The notes under the pieces were generated by a model. The model had not been told where the DNA came from. It ran no database searches and worked only from the letters and a program-made list of their open reading frames with translations. Positions 34,124 to 44,649 of a stretch of 64,000 bases of DNA are shown here, one piece after another. The stretch is from assembly GCA_025403435.1 (NCBI GenBank), contig CM046335.1:8312103-8376102 (forward strand), read 5' to 3'. This DNA comes from Artocarpus heterophyllus (lineage: Eukaryota; Streptophyta; Magnoliopsida; Rosales; Moraceae). The first letter of the stretch is position 1, and each line of letters opens with the position of its first letter. Made by a program: the position numbers and the translations under genes.

Positions 34124-37100
34124 TTAGTTGCTGATTTTTCCGTGAGTCCTTGGAAAGGGGATAACATCTCTCACATCAGTCAGCCCGGTGGCAAACAGAA
34201 CCATAAGATCAAAACCAAAACTGAAGCCTGCGTGCTTGACTGTTCCGTGGCGGCGAAGATCCAAGTACCATTCATACTCTTCTCCTATCAATCCCAATTC
34301 CTTAATCCTGCAACAACAACACCACAATTAAAGGTATGAAAACTTTTTTGTTTCCTATGTTTACAAGAAAAATGAAAAAGACACAAGATACATTACCTTG
34401 CACTTAGCACGTTGAAGCGCTCCTCATTTTGGCTACCAGAAATTAAAGTCCCAACCTACACACAAATAGTTATCAGTTTAGTTACCATTTTTTGTAGTAG
34501 ATATCGATTTTGGAGCTCATTATTGGAGTGAAAAAGGAGATCATTTTCAGCTTACCTTTGGTACAACCATATCGAATGCTGCAACTGTCTGTCCATCGTC
34601 ATTCAGGCGGACGTAAAATGGCTTAACTTGTTTTGGATAATTGAATACAATTATAGGCTTCTTGTATGTTACTTCAGCCAAATAACTGTAATTGCATTAC
34701 AACTGGCTAAGTAATCTTGTTAGCATATTTACATTACTAAAAAACTATGAATAGTTGAGTACCTTAAATGTTCTTCTGATAATGCAGTTCCCCACTCAAG
34801 ATTTGTTTCCACTTTCTTATCTGCAACCTGCAAAGTAAAATTTGAAACATGTATTACGTGAAAATTATAGGTTACCAACCCACGTGGTAATTCATATTTA
34901 GATTGATTGTTGCAATTTTTTAATATTAACTAACGTTACAAAATTTTAAACACCTTAAAATTGTTACAATTCATATGTCACTGCAGTGTTATTAAAAAGT
35001 TGGATCCTCAATGGAGATGGGATTCGTTGTAAAGATTGATATTTTGGGAAACTTGCCTTCTTCAGAGCATCTAATGCTTGAGCATAGGAGATTCTTTCAA
35101 ATGAATTTTGTATCACTGATTGAAGGCGATCGTAACTAGTTTGGTCCATTCTCTTTATGACAAATTGCATATCTGAAGAACATTTCTCCAAAACCCATTT
35201 GCAGAGGAACTTGAAAAAGTCTTCTGCACATTTCATAGCATCCTGAAAACCCCAAAAAAACAAAAACATCACAAAGTTTCTAGTAAGCTAAAATACCAAC
35301 ACTATCATATGACATGCATTACTGAAAGATAGATATGATTATGAAGTGACCAAAATTAATAGCAAAATGCAAAAGAAGCCTTAAACTTATACCTCTAACT
35401 GCGAAAATGCCATTTCAATGTCGACCGTCCACATTTCTGCAACGTGCTTTGAAGACTCTACTTTGCTTGCTCTAAATCTCGGTCCAAAGGCATACACATT
35501 TCCTAGAGAACATGCGTAGCTCTCCAAATGTAAGCGACCAGAAACAGTTAAATGAGCTTGGCGAGAGAAGAAGTCTCGAGAAGGTTTATTATCAGCCTTT
35601 AGAGAAGAACTCTTTGACTTAAATTGTTTCTCTCTCGCTTCCAACTGCGAAGCTAGCTCGGTCGTTTTCTCAAAGTCTTGTGTTGCAATATCTAATGCTT
35701 CTTTGTTGCTATCTGTCCTTTTGAGATCCTCAAGTATCCTTCTCTTCTCCCTTATAGCAGCTTTAACAACTTCAAGGCTAACAATCTCCTCATCTTCCAA
35801 AAGAGTCGTGACCTTAAACTTTTCGCTGAATCCTTCGGAGTCTGTTATTGTTATAACAGGTACTTGAACACAAAGGAAGCCATGGTTTTGAGAGAAAGTG
35901 TGAGCTGCAAAAGTAAGCGCGCTTCTTATCCGCATAACAGAAGCCACCTTCCAAAAAAAAATGTAAAAATGGCATTCTTTAGATCATGAATTTCGAAAGA
36001 CAACATTCTTCTAACTAAGGTTGAGTCAGAGAGAGAATTTTACCGTGGTTGTCCGAGGTCGAAAGTGGGGACAATCCCTTAACAAGTTCAATGGTACACG
36101 CTTCTTTGATAAGGGATACTTATCGGGTTCAACTCTTCCAATGTGATGTACTTTCTCCACTTTAAGTTCAATGGCATGTTTTCCTTCGACCGCTGATTGC
36201 TTTAGCTCACCTTCTGCTACTATACAAGTTCCGGTTGCTAAAAGGTGGCTTGGGATTGCTACGGAGGAGTCCACAACAACCTGAGAGATTGAGATTTTCA
36301 GGACCAATCAGAATGTGAAGATATGGAATTCTCTTATACTTGAGTAGTTAAAGAATCTAAGGTTTATAAAAGCTTAAAATGTCAACTCTTTATTAATTCT
36401 TGACCAAACATGCAGTCTCAAAAAAAAAAAAAAAAATGAAGTGAACATTACCATAACTAATCCCTCCAATGATATCTCTTTGTAGAGACAAGAAAATAAA
36501 AAGGAGAAAAAAAAAAGTGCGTGAAATTCTTTGATGGTTTCTTCTCTTTTCTTTTCTTTTTTTTTTTGTCCTTTTTGGGACAATGATTTTTTTTTTCTGC
36601 CAACCTAAAAAAATCAAACCTCATATATGATATATGTATATATGACCTTCACATATAAGATCAGTCCTAAATGTAACATGTATGCATAGAGGATATAACA
36701 TTACATTTATTCTGTGTGACAATAACTTTTATGTCACAACTTTTATAAAGGTACAACAATGAAAATACCAATATTTTTGCACAAATTCAATATCTTGTCA
36801 CACCTTTTATGATTGGTCCTTAAAAATGTAGATTTCAATAGTTTTTTTTAAAGGAAAAATAATAAAAATGTCCATAGGACACTGTCATGTAAAAGATGAG
36901 ATTTGCAATTGAGTACCCAACAAACCTAATGGATGATTTCATCATAAACTACATGAAAAACATGCCATGCAGAGGAGCCTAATTCTCGAGAAAAATGAAA
37001 AGCTATTTATTTTATTACCTGGAGACTTGCAGCACAAGAACCATCACTAACTTGCAGAAAAGCAACAGAAGAAGGTGTTGGCCTAGGAGGAGCTATGACC

Positions 37101-37447
37101 GGCTCCGGTTTTTCGCGAACAGAGTCATTGCTTCCTCCCAAGATTTTGAAGATGGTTCGAATAAAGGGTATTCGAGATTGAAGAATCTCCGAGCAAGAAA
37201 CGTCCCTCTGGCCACTCTCACTAGCAGCCCCGGAATCAACTCGGCCGGTTGGCGCAACAGGTGGCTCTTTCCTCACCTCTTTAAAAGACTTCACCCACCC
37301 GCCAATCACGATTCTCCGACCGACCAATCCTCGCCCACCATCTTCCGATTCCAGGACCGATTTCAAGATCACACAGCAGGTGTACTGCGAAGGAATAGCG
37401 GGCGTGGAGGCTTTGGTGGCGGCAGCGGCTTTGGATTGTTCGGACAT
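34124..37447 (-). CDS. Asparaginyl-tRNA synthetase, cytosolic (plant SYNC2-like)
   Basis: Predicted 614 residues from eight minus-strand exons: 37447-37019, 36280-36044, 35947-35393, 35242-35057, 34827-34763, 34685-34556, 34455-34397, 34307-34124. It would charge tRNA-Asn with asparagine in the cytosol; no transit peptide is visible. Residues about 40-165 form the OB-fold anticodon-binding domain, split by a Gly/Pro-rich insert of about 60 residues. The class II core follows (from HTFSQNHGFLCVQVPVI). A charged helical insert at about 270-340 (VVKAAIREKRRILEDLKR) resembles a WHEP-type domain. The C-terminal core has GTLISGSQNEER, EWYLDLRRHGTVKH and RDVIPFPRTHGK. Motif 2 reads FRAS instead of FRAE, and motif 3 reads GFDLM where bacterial AsnRS has GFERL. 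Intron 4 has a GC donor. Full frame and length argue against a pseudogene. Confidence 0.93.
34828..35056 (-). other. GC-AG intron 4 of the AsnRS gene
   Basis: Exon 4 ends AAGAAG and the intron starts GCAAGT on the minus strand; the acceptor is TTTGCAG. Splicing at GC joins ALKK to VADKKVETN in frame. The nearby GT, four bases further on (GCAA|GTTTCC), would give a stop codon three codons into the next exon. AAG|GCAAGT is the strong consensus expected for GC donors. Confidence 0.85.
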
Positions 37448-38931
37448 GGTTTTGATTTTGGATAGGGTTAAACAGAGGATAATGATGTTGGGTTTGAAGG
37501 AGAGAATTGAGTGGAGAATGATGGGGACATGGTGGGGGTAATATATAGAAGAGGAAGGGATTCTTGCTTGTCAAGGAAACTTCCGAGGTTGAGAGTGAAG
37601 GGAAAGGGAAAGGGATTGTTTCATGGCTTTGACTTGGTGCAGCCGGGAGAGATACAGAAGAGGAGAAGGATATAGAGAGAGAAAGAGAGAGAAGTGTGGG
37701 AGGCAAGGTTTGGTATTCTTCAAAGGTTGGGTATTCGCGGGAGTTCTTTGGTGGGGGCTAACCGTTTTCAAAAATGTTGGTTCCTTGACCACCTGGGAAA
37801 GGGTCAATGAAATGTCCAAAAAAAAAAAAAAAAAAAAAAAAAAGCGGAATAAAAATTTAAATTTTTATTCAAAAAAAGCTATAATAAATTTGTTCCAACT
37901 TTGATTTGTATGGATGAAATAAGTATGCTACCAATTACTTAAGTTAAAGTTTTTTTTTTTTTTGGTTGAAAGTAGGTAGCAGGTTTTGAAAATATTTGTA
38001 GTAAATAGTAACAAAAAAAAAATATTTGACAAAAAAATATTGTCTATTTATTGTAGGTGAAAAACTACTAATAATTTTTTTTACTGCTATTTATTATAAA
38101 TATTTTAAAAACCTATTATTTACATGTTTATTTACCAATTTAGTAATTTAGTAATTCCTGCTTGATTATCCAGGGTTAATAAGATAAATGGTCTTATTTT
38201 TATTTTATTAAATTAAAATATAATTCTAATTTAGAAATATTCTATACATGTCCCAAATAATAGCACTAAAATTATAAACATGTAATTAAGGATAATTTTA
38301 AGATATTATGAATATTGTGTTGAATTTTAATTTTATAAAAATAATTTGAATTTGTTGTAATTTGTTCGATTAGCCGTAGTATACTTCTGGTATAAATTCG
38401 AAAGGGTATTTCTCGTCCTATTCTGGAAGTTGCAGCAAATAAGGTTTTTTAATGTATTATTAACCAAAAAAGGGTTTTTTAATGCGAAGAAGTAAATAAC
38501 ATGTTTTAAAATATTTGAAACATATAACAGTAATAAATATATTCTTAACTCCTAGTATGTACATTATTTATCCAGTAAATATGTAATCTACATCAAATAT
38601 TTTAATTAAACATGGCAATTAGATAAACTAGAGTAGGATTTTATTTTCCATTTTTTTAGACTAGTGTAGGATTTCTTAAAACCGTGAAGGTCACTTCTTT
38701 GTCTCATGCTTTACAATTACCCAAGGAAATTCCAAATGGAGAAGCGTGCTTGTAAAGGATTAGGAGAACTGAAAAACCAAGAGAGATTGAGGAGGGAGCA
38801 ACTAAAGAGAATGAGTTTTAAAATTGCAATAATAATGAAAATGATGATATTATGTAAGAAGAAAGTTTAAAAAATAACACTATATAGAAAAACATAAAAT
38901 TTGGCGGCAAGAAATAATAATTAAATAGAAA

Positions 38932-39945
38932 ACGACAACTAAAGGTACTAACGACAAAAAAAAACATACGACAAAAAAAATAATGAACGGTAAAAATCTA
39001 GATAAATAAACAAAGAACGACAACTAAAAATAAAACGACAAAAATATGCTAAAAAAGAGAACGACAACTAAAATGAAAACAACAAAACAATCGAAAATGA
39101 CGAGAAAACCTCAACTCTGGAAACGAACGAACGACAACACAATAGAACAAAATACAAAACCATAACAGAAAAACGACAAAAAACTCTTGCAATCACAAGA
39201 GATAAAAACGAACGACAGCAAATTCTAGTAATTTGAGCATTAGTTTGCTCGGTATTGCTCTCTTCAGCGTGTCAATCGACATTTGATAATCAGGAGGACG
39301 GCTTTCTGGTTTTTAAGAGAGTGTTTGATATCTCGGTTAGAACCGCGTAAAGCTCTCAATACCTAAAGCAAAAGGTAAAAAATTATTACGGTATAAAACT
39401 CTCATATGTTATAATTTTTAAATCATTTTTTAGTTTCAACCGTTTCTTAAATACCCTCTTAGTATGTTATCAGTACGACTTTTGTCAAATAACTTTTTAT
39501 TAAAGGCCGATACTATTTTGCCAAATTTAAGAGCAAGATCTCAATTACGTGACCTTAGCGGGCGTATGCATCAATTACAAACGACAAAAGCTGGCATTAA
39601 AACAAACTACAATGGAAATAGAAAAGAACAGCAAAAATTAAGTGACAAGAGACCAAAACTAAAGAAAGACAAATAATATCAAACGACAAAGAACTGGCAA
39701 ACAAGAAAGTCTAAACGAACACTAAATAGAAAACAACAACAAAGGTGGAAGGGAACAAAAAACAAAAACGACTACAAAAATGAAAAGGGACAAAATCTGC
39801 GGCAAACGACAACAAAAAAGAGAGTGAAATAAATGCGGTAACTACAAGAAAAAATAAATAAATAAACAACAATAAAAGCTGGAACGACAAAAAACCGAAA
39901 AGCAGCAATGAATATCAGGGTGACATAAAAGATGTGAAACGACAA
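38932..39945 (+). repeat. Second strand-asymmetric ACGACAA-rich tract
   Basis: ACGACAA or one-base variants occur about 16 times on the plus strand, for example near 38932, 38950, 38967, 39016, 39034, 39060, 39130, 39172, 39211, 39580, 39680, 39802, 39880 and 39938. Spacing is irregular. T is scarce on this strand. A MITE at 39315-39460 interrupts the tract, just as in the copy at 16.7-19.1 kb. Confidence 0.6.
39315..39460. mobile_element. MITE, TGTTTGAGAA family (diverged)
   Basis: The ends aagagagtgtttgatatctc and gtttcttaaataccctctt are approximate inverted copies. The interior has the core 'ataaaactctcatatgttat'. Confidence 0.55.
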
Positions 39946-40421
39946 TTGTGTGCGGATTGAAGAATTCATATCCATTGTCTTGTTGCGAAAAACCTTTAGC
40001 TTGGATTCCACCAAAAGATCTCATCGTTAGAAAGAAAGATCCCCAACATTGTATTTTTGTCATCCTCTTTCTGCCTCCCACGGACCGAGAATGAAGGTCT
40101 TGGGATGGGTATGTTCACAACATTGGCAGTTTGTTAGTGCGTATTTTGGGGATATTAGAAAAATTGTACAAAGAAACAGCAAATTTCTGAGAAATGTTCG
40201 CGTCTGTGCAACTAATTGTATCAGTTGTCTCTTCGATGGCTTTAGAATGGGGAAACTATACTTGGCTAATATATACATATATGTATATGTATATAATATG
40301 TATTTTAATGTTTGGAAACATAGTTGGAAACTTGAAATTAATAAGTTAGAACTAAAACAATGTGACATGCGAGTATTTTACACTTATAGCAGTTAAAAAA
40401 GGTTCCCAAAACACACTAATA

Positions 40422-40454
40422 TGCATATATATATATAGTGTGTGTGTGTGTGTT
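40422..40454. repeat. Compound TA/TG microsatellite
   Basis: An alternating AT run is followed by about eight TG units (tgtgtgtgtgtgtg). Confidence 0.9.
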
Positions 40455-40846
40455 GGCCTTATGTCCTCATGCAATATTTTTGTGTACTAGTTTTAGAGAC
40501 AAATTGTATAAGATCCTTAAATTATGTTACTTGTGTAAACATATTCCTGAATTTTGAAACCTACATGTTTAGCCCTTAAACTACAATAACTAGTTCAATT
40601 TAGAAATTTTAATCCATTTGAGTATCGCCTTATTGCAATATTTCACCTAACAAAGGCTATAAATCATCAGCACTCAAGGAGATTTTGATTGGGATTTTAA
40701 TATATCAGCAGGACAGGAGTTGGCCCAGCTAGAGTCCTAGTGCCCCTAAGATGTTATGCACATGGTAATGATGCCAAAATATCACATGCTTGCTCTTCCA
40801 CATTCAGTTTGTGTCCATAAACTACTAGTCTAGTTAGTGATTTATA

Positions 40847-40980
40847 AGGTGTTTGTAAAGGTAATAAGAATTATTGGTTAGAACTATTTTTACTGTAGGT
40901 TAGAGCTTTATATTATAACGATTTTTTTATTATTATACTTTATACTATTTATGACTGAAAAAGTGATGGGAAACACTTTT
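40847..40980. mobile_element. MITE, related to the TGTTTGAGAA family
   Basis: The left end aaggtgtttgtaaag and the right end gggaaacactttt are inverted copies. The interior shares 'ggttagagctttatattata' with the family core. Confidence 0.5.
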
Positions 40981-41508
40981 GCCAAATATAGGGTTAGTGT
41001 GCATGTGCTAGCACTTACATTCTATAAAGTACATTCCATTAGTTTTCCTCATTTCTTTCATGATCAACATTTTTTTTGTTTTGCATGAATTTTCAGTTGG
41101 TTTATATATTTGAATCACAGTTCAAAATTTTTTGTTACAGTATTTTCATTTAAAAAAATTAACTTTTTGTTTAAATCTACGGATGAGCAAATTGTAGAGC
41201 CTACCCGATTGTGACGGACATTATTATTGATCTCTTCTTCTCTTTTGTTTTTATTTTTTATTTTTATTTTTTCAAATTTTTGCTGAATGATTGACATCTT
41301 CTGTTGGTGGTAACCCACAAGATATCAATAAGAGTATGAAACTTCAATGAAAACTTGACAACCAATATTTTAAACAAGCAACAACACAGTTGGATCAGTA
41401 CTACTGCATAATTCAGCCCTTTCCGAACTGCAACTACACATATACCCTTTTCAAAAACATGAACAAACCATTTAAAATGAACGATTTTCACACTCTCATC
41501 AAATACAT

Positions 41509-41553
41509 ATCTCTTTATATACATACATACATACACATATATATATATATATC
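41509..41553. repeat. ATAC/AT microsatellite upstream of EPFL9
   Basis: Several ATAC units (acatacatacatacac) run into an AT array, about 560 bp upstream of the EPFL9 start codon. Confidence 0.9.
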
Positions 41554-42112
41554 ATTTCTTTTTGTGTATGCAAGCTTTCCACTTCCATATTCCTTCGAGA
41601 CTCTTTTCGATGGGTGAGACATGGTAACATATCTTGCTCATCAAAGGAGGGCAGCAAAAAATAAAAAGGAAAAACAATTTCCCAATTCAAGATCCCTTTA
41701 TTGCCCCTCTAAAATGCAACTTAAAACAAGAATAATTTTTACTGAAAGAGGGACATTTTGGTCATTTTGGGTAGCAAATATTCCAAGCAGGCAATCCCAC
41801 GGGTGAGCTACAAGAGGCGATCTGTCGAATGGAACCTTGTAGGTGTACTCCTCATGGGTCCCTGCAGATATTGCCAGTCCCAATCCGCAGAGCTTTTTTT
41901 TTTTTGCCCCTGATTTTTTGCTAATCTATCTTTTTGAGGTCACTAGCTTAACACAACAGCTAGAATACCTCTTTTACCCCCTTCTCTTCTTTTCCTCTCC
42001 TCTCCTCTTTCAAGTCTTATCTTTAATTCCCCTATTATATTCACCGCAATTTTCAAATTCTTTACTCAATTCAAGCATTGTTGTTCACTTCCTTTCTTCC
42101 CCCAAAAACACA

Positions 42113-42492
42113 ATGGCCATAGCCAAGCCCAGAATACTAGCTCCCCTCTTAATTTTACTCACCTTTGCTTTTGCAGCACGTGCCATACAAGGTCGTAATT
42201 ATTCATTGGTTATATATACATACCTATACATACATATTTGCACCACTCTTCTTGCTTGTTTTTGCTCTTTCATGTAGAATTTTGTTGGAAAACAAAAATT
42301 TTCAATGTATGTATGACTAAAATACATACATTATTCCTCTTCTTGCTTGTTTCTGTTTTCTCTGATTACCCTATCAACAAAAAGTAGCTTCAATGTATGT
42401 ATGACATACATACATTGCTCCTCTTTGTTTCCTCTATTTACCCTTTTCACCAATCTTTTTTTCTTTCTCATCTTCCTAATCTAGATTTTGTA

Positions 42493-42532
<40 letters not shown>

Positions 42533-43101
42533 TCAAGTATGCCTCTTTGTAATGAATTTCCCATTTATACCATTCAAGTATGCATTTTAGATTCTATGGA
42601 AGTTGCCTTATTGCAGACCATTTTAAGGAAAAAAATCATCATGATCATTGAAAATATATAGCTAGAGCATTGTGTGTCATTTGCTCACCATAACTATATA
42701 AATGTTCTTGATTTTTGCAGAATCCAGAACTGAAGTGGCACTTCCTTACCATAAAAGGGTCTCTGATACTTTCTCTCCAACTCAAAGAGAATCACTTGTG
42801 CAGGTCAGTTCTATTACTAACAAATTCACCTCACTAGATAATATAAACTCGTACAAAGTCTTCAAAATTATACGGATTTACATATATTTATTTATTAATT
42901 TATTTGAGCTTACAGGGCAGTTTAATCAAAGTAGCTATGAAGAGCAGTCCAAGGCGAATGATGATTGGATCCACAGCGCCAACATGCACTTACAATGAAT
43001 GTAGAGGATGCAGATTCAAATGCAGAGCTGAGCAAGTCCCAGTTGAGGGAAACGACCCAATCAATAGCGCATACCACTATAGATGTGTTTGTCATAGGTA
43101 A
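42113..43101 (+). CDS. EPFL9: STOMAGEN / EPIDERMAL PATTERNING FACTOR-LIKE 9 precursor
   Basis: Predicted 115-residue secreted precursor from three exons: 42113-42191, 42721-42803 and 42916-43101, joined in phases 1 and 0 with GT-AG introns. Residues 1-24 form a signal peptide (MAIAKPRILAPLLILLTFAF...). A propeptide follows. The last 45 residues (71-115) are the mature peptide, from IGSTAPTC to RCVCHR, with six cysteines in the stomagen pattern. Key words CTYNECRGC, AEQVPVEGNDPINSAYHY and the C-terminal CVCHR are those of stomagen, which separates it from other EPF peptides. Position 18 of the mature peptide is Phe (CRFKC), where Arabidopsis has Tyr. In known plants the peptide is made in mesophyll, secreted, and promotes stomata by competing with EPF1/EPF2 for TMM/ERECTA-family receptors. 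A longer upstream open frame from 41843 is leader sequence and not part of the protein. Confidence 0.97.
42497..42530. repeat. TA microsatellite in EPFL9 intron 1
   Basis: About seventeen AT units run inside the 529-bp first intron. Intron 1 also contains several 'atgtatgtatgac' type words. Confidence 0.95.
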
Positions 43102-44649
43102 TTAATATTACTAGTTTAGTTTAATTACTAAATTATGTCCTTAATATGCTATATATTAGTTTAAGTCGAGGCTTGAGATTGTGGGTTTTTCCAAGTTGAA
43201 TTCAAAGGCGAATTATTTTGGATTAGCTAGGCTTGTAATATTATGAAATTAATTTGTCAAAAACAAAGTCTAATAGTTTGCTTTTGTTTTCCATGTTCAA
43301 CAAGAGTGCACTAAAAAAATAGGAGTTCGATTAATTAATTTAGTTTTTATTTTGTGATGTTCCTTGGAACTTCTGAATAAAAGTCCTGCATGAGATTTGG
43401 GTTCAATTGCTATATATTATAGTCCATTTATCTGCTTAAAAGATGACAGACTTGCTCATTATTATTATTATTATTTTGTTTCTTTGTAAATTTTATGATG
43501 CTGATTATAACATTACTGGCACTCACACTGATTTGAAATACAATTTGTATGTTTAGTTGAGCTGAGACTTTTACCCTTGTTCATATTAAGTTCGTCCTCT
43601 TTTTCTTAAAGGACTGTATCTTCTTTTTTTTTTTAATTGACCCACACTGATTTGAAGTACAATATTGCATGTTTAGTTGAGCTGAGACTTTTTCCCCTGT
43701 TCATATTAAGTTTGTCCTCTTTTTCTTAAAGGACTGTATCTCTCTCTCTTTTTTTTTTCTTTTCTTTTCTTTTTCTTTTTTTTTTTTTTTGCCGATCACC
43801 ACCAATGTTATATAACTCCCTTAGAATCCTCACAAACTGCATAATTCTAAATCCTAATTTTGCAAAAAAAAAAAAAAAAAACCTAATTATTCCATACTTG
43901 TTTATAGGAAAAGATGGACGATTTGAAGGAGAGATAATTAGGGTTGAAGAATCACAAACATAATTCAATTTGTCTTGATACTCATGCAATAGCGTGGGCC
44001 TTGAGTATGGTTGCGTGTATATATAATACAATATATAAATAATTTAAAAAAAAAGAGGAAAATTTATGTATTTATATATATATTGACAAGTGTCATGAAA
44101 TTTACTATCACCAAAGTGGTACAACAGTTATATTTTTTTTCATTAATATTTTTTCTACCCTTAAAATGGGTTAGGTGTTAAATTGTGCGCCTTGGCTTAT
44201 GGTAGTGGAAGTGAAACTGAGTCTATTGAATCGAGTCTTTTCTATTTTATTAATGGGTCTTTTATTTTTTGCTGTACATAAAGGAACGGAAAATATGATA
44301 GTGTCAATAATACCTTCTTTATTGCGAGGAATGAAAGGAGTAGCATCGTAAAATTTATAGCCTGTTTAAAAATATAGTTTGAATATAAAATACACTAATA
44401 ATTTAAATTTTATGGAGAAGATTTGTAAAAAAGTTGGTTTGAGTCCTTTTTTTTTTTTTTTGCTGGAACTATGTTCCACGCAGGCCTTTTGTTTTCAAAG
44501 TAATGCAAATGAGTTACCCACGCGTGGCCGTGGGGAGAACTCTAGAGGAATACATATACGTTTGCCTAGAAGGTCAGCATGCAGCACTTTTCCTTTTTGG
44601 CTGTTTGGAAATGCGGGTTGGGTTAATGGTGGACTGGTCACATATACAT
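43102..44649. other. Intergenic downstream of EPFL9
   Basis: No gene is supportable. It contains a 120-bp tandem duplication (43522-43740), long pyrimidine runs (43741-43790) and a poly-A run. A somewhat GC-richer patch at 44470-44640 has no recognisable coding content. Confidence 0.55.
43522..43740 (+). repeat. Tandem duplication, 120-bp period
   Basis: Copy A 43522-43620 and copy B 43641-43740 share cacactgatttgaa.tacaat, atgtttagttgagctgagac, tgttcatattaagtt and cctctttttcttaaaggact almost unchanged. A T-rich spacer separates them. Confidence 0.9.

Larger units (their letters stand above)
37448..42112. other. Intergenic between the divergent AsnRS and EPFL9 genes
   Basis: The first ~350 bp hold the AsnRS 5' UTR/promoter, pyrimidine-rich on the gene strand. 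A poly-A run lies at 37818-37842. 37850-38880 is AT-rich with nothing recognisable. Then come an ACGACAA tract with an inserted MITE, another MITE, and microsatellites. The last ~500 bp form the EPFL9 promoter and leader. Confidence 0.6.

Noticed and set aside
34100..37450. Possible organellar targeting or pseudogene status of the AsnRS
   Set aside because: The N-terminus (MSEQSKAAAATKAS) is not a typical transit peptide, and all eight exons keep frame, so a cytosolic functional gene is the better reading.
41843..42277. 144-codon frame upstream of and including EPFL9 exon 1
   Set aside because: Only the part from the ATG at 42113 encodes the signal peptide. The upstream part is leader sequence and the 3' part runs into intron 1.
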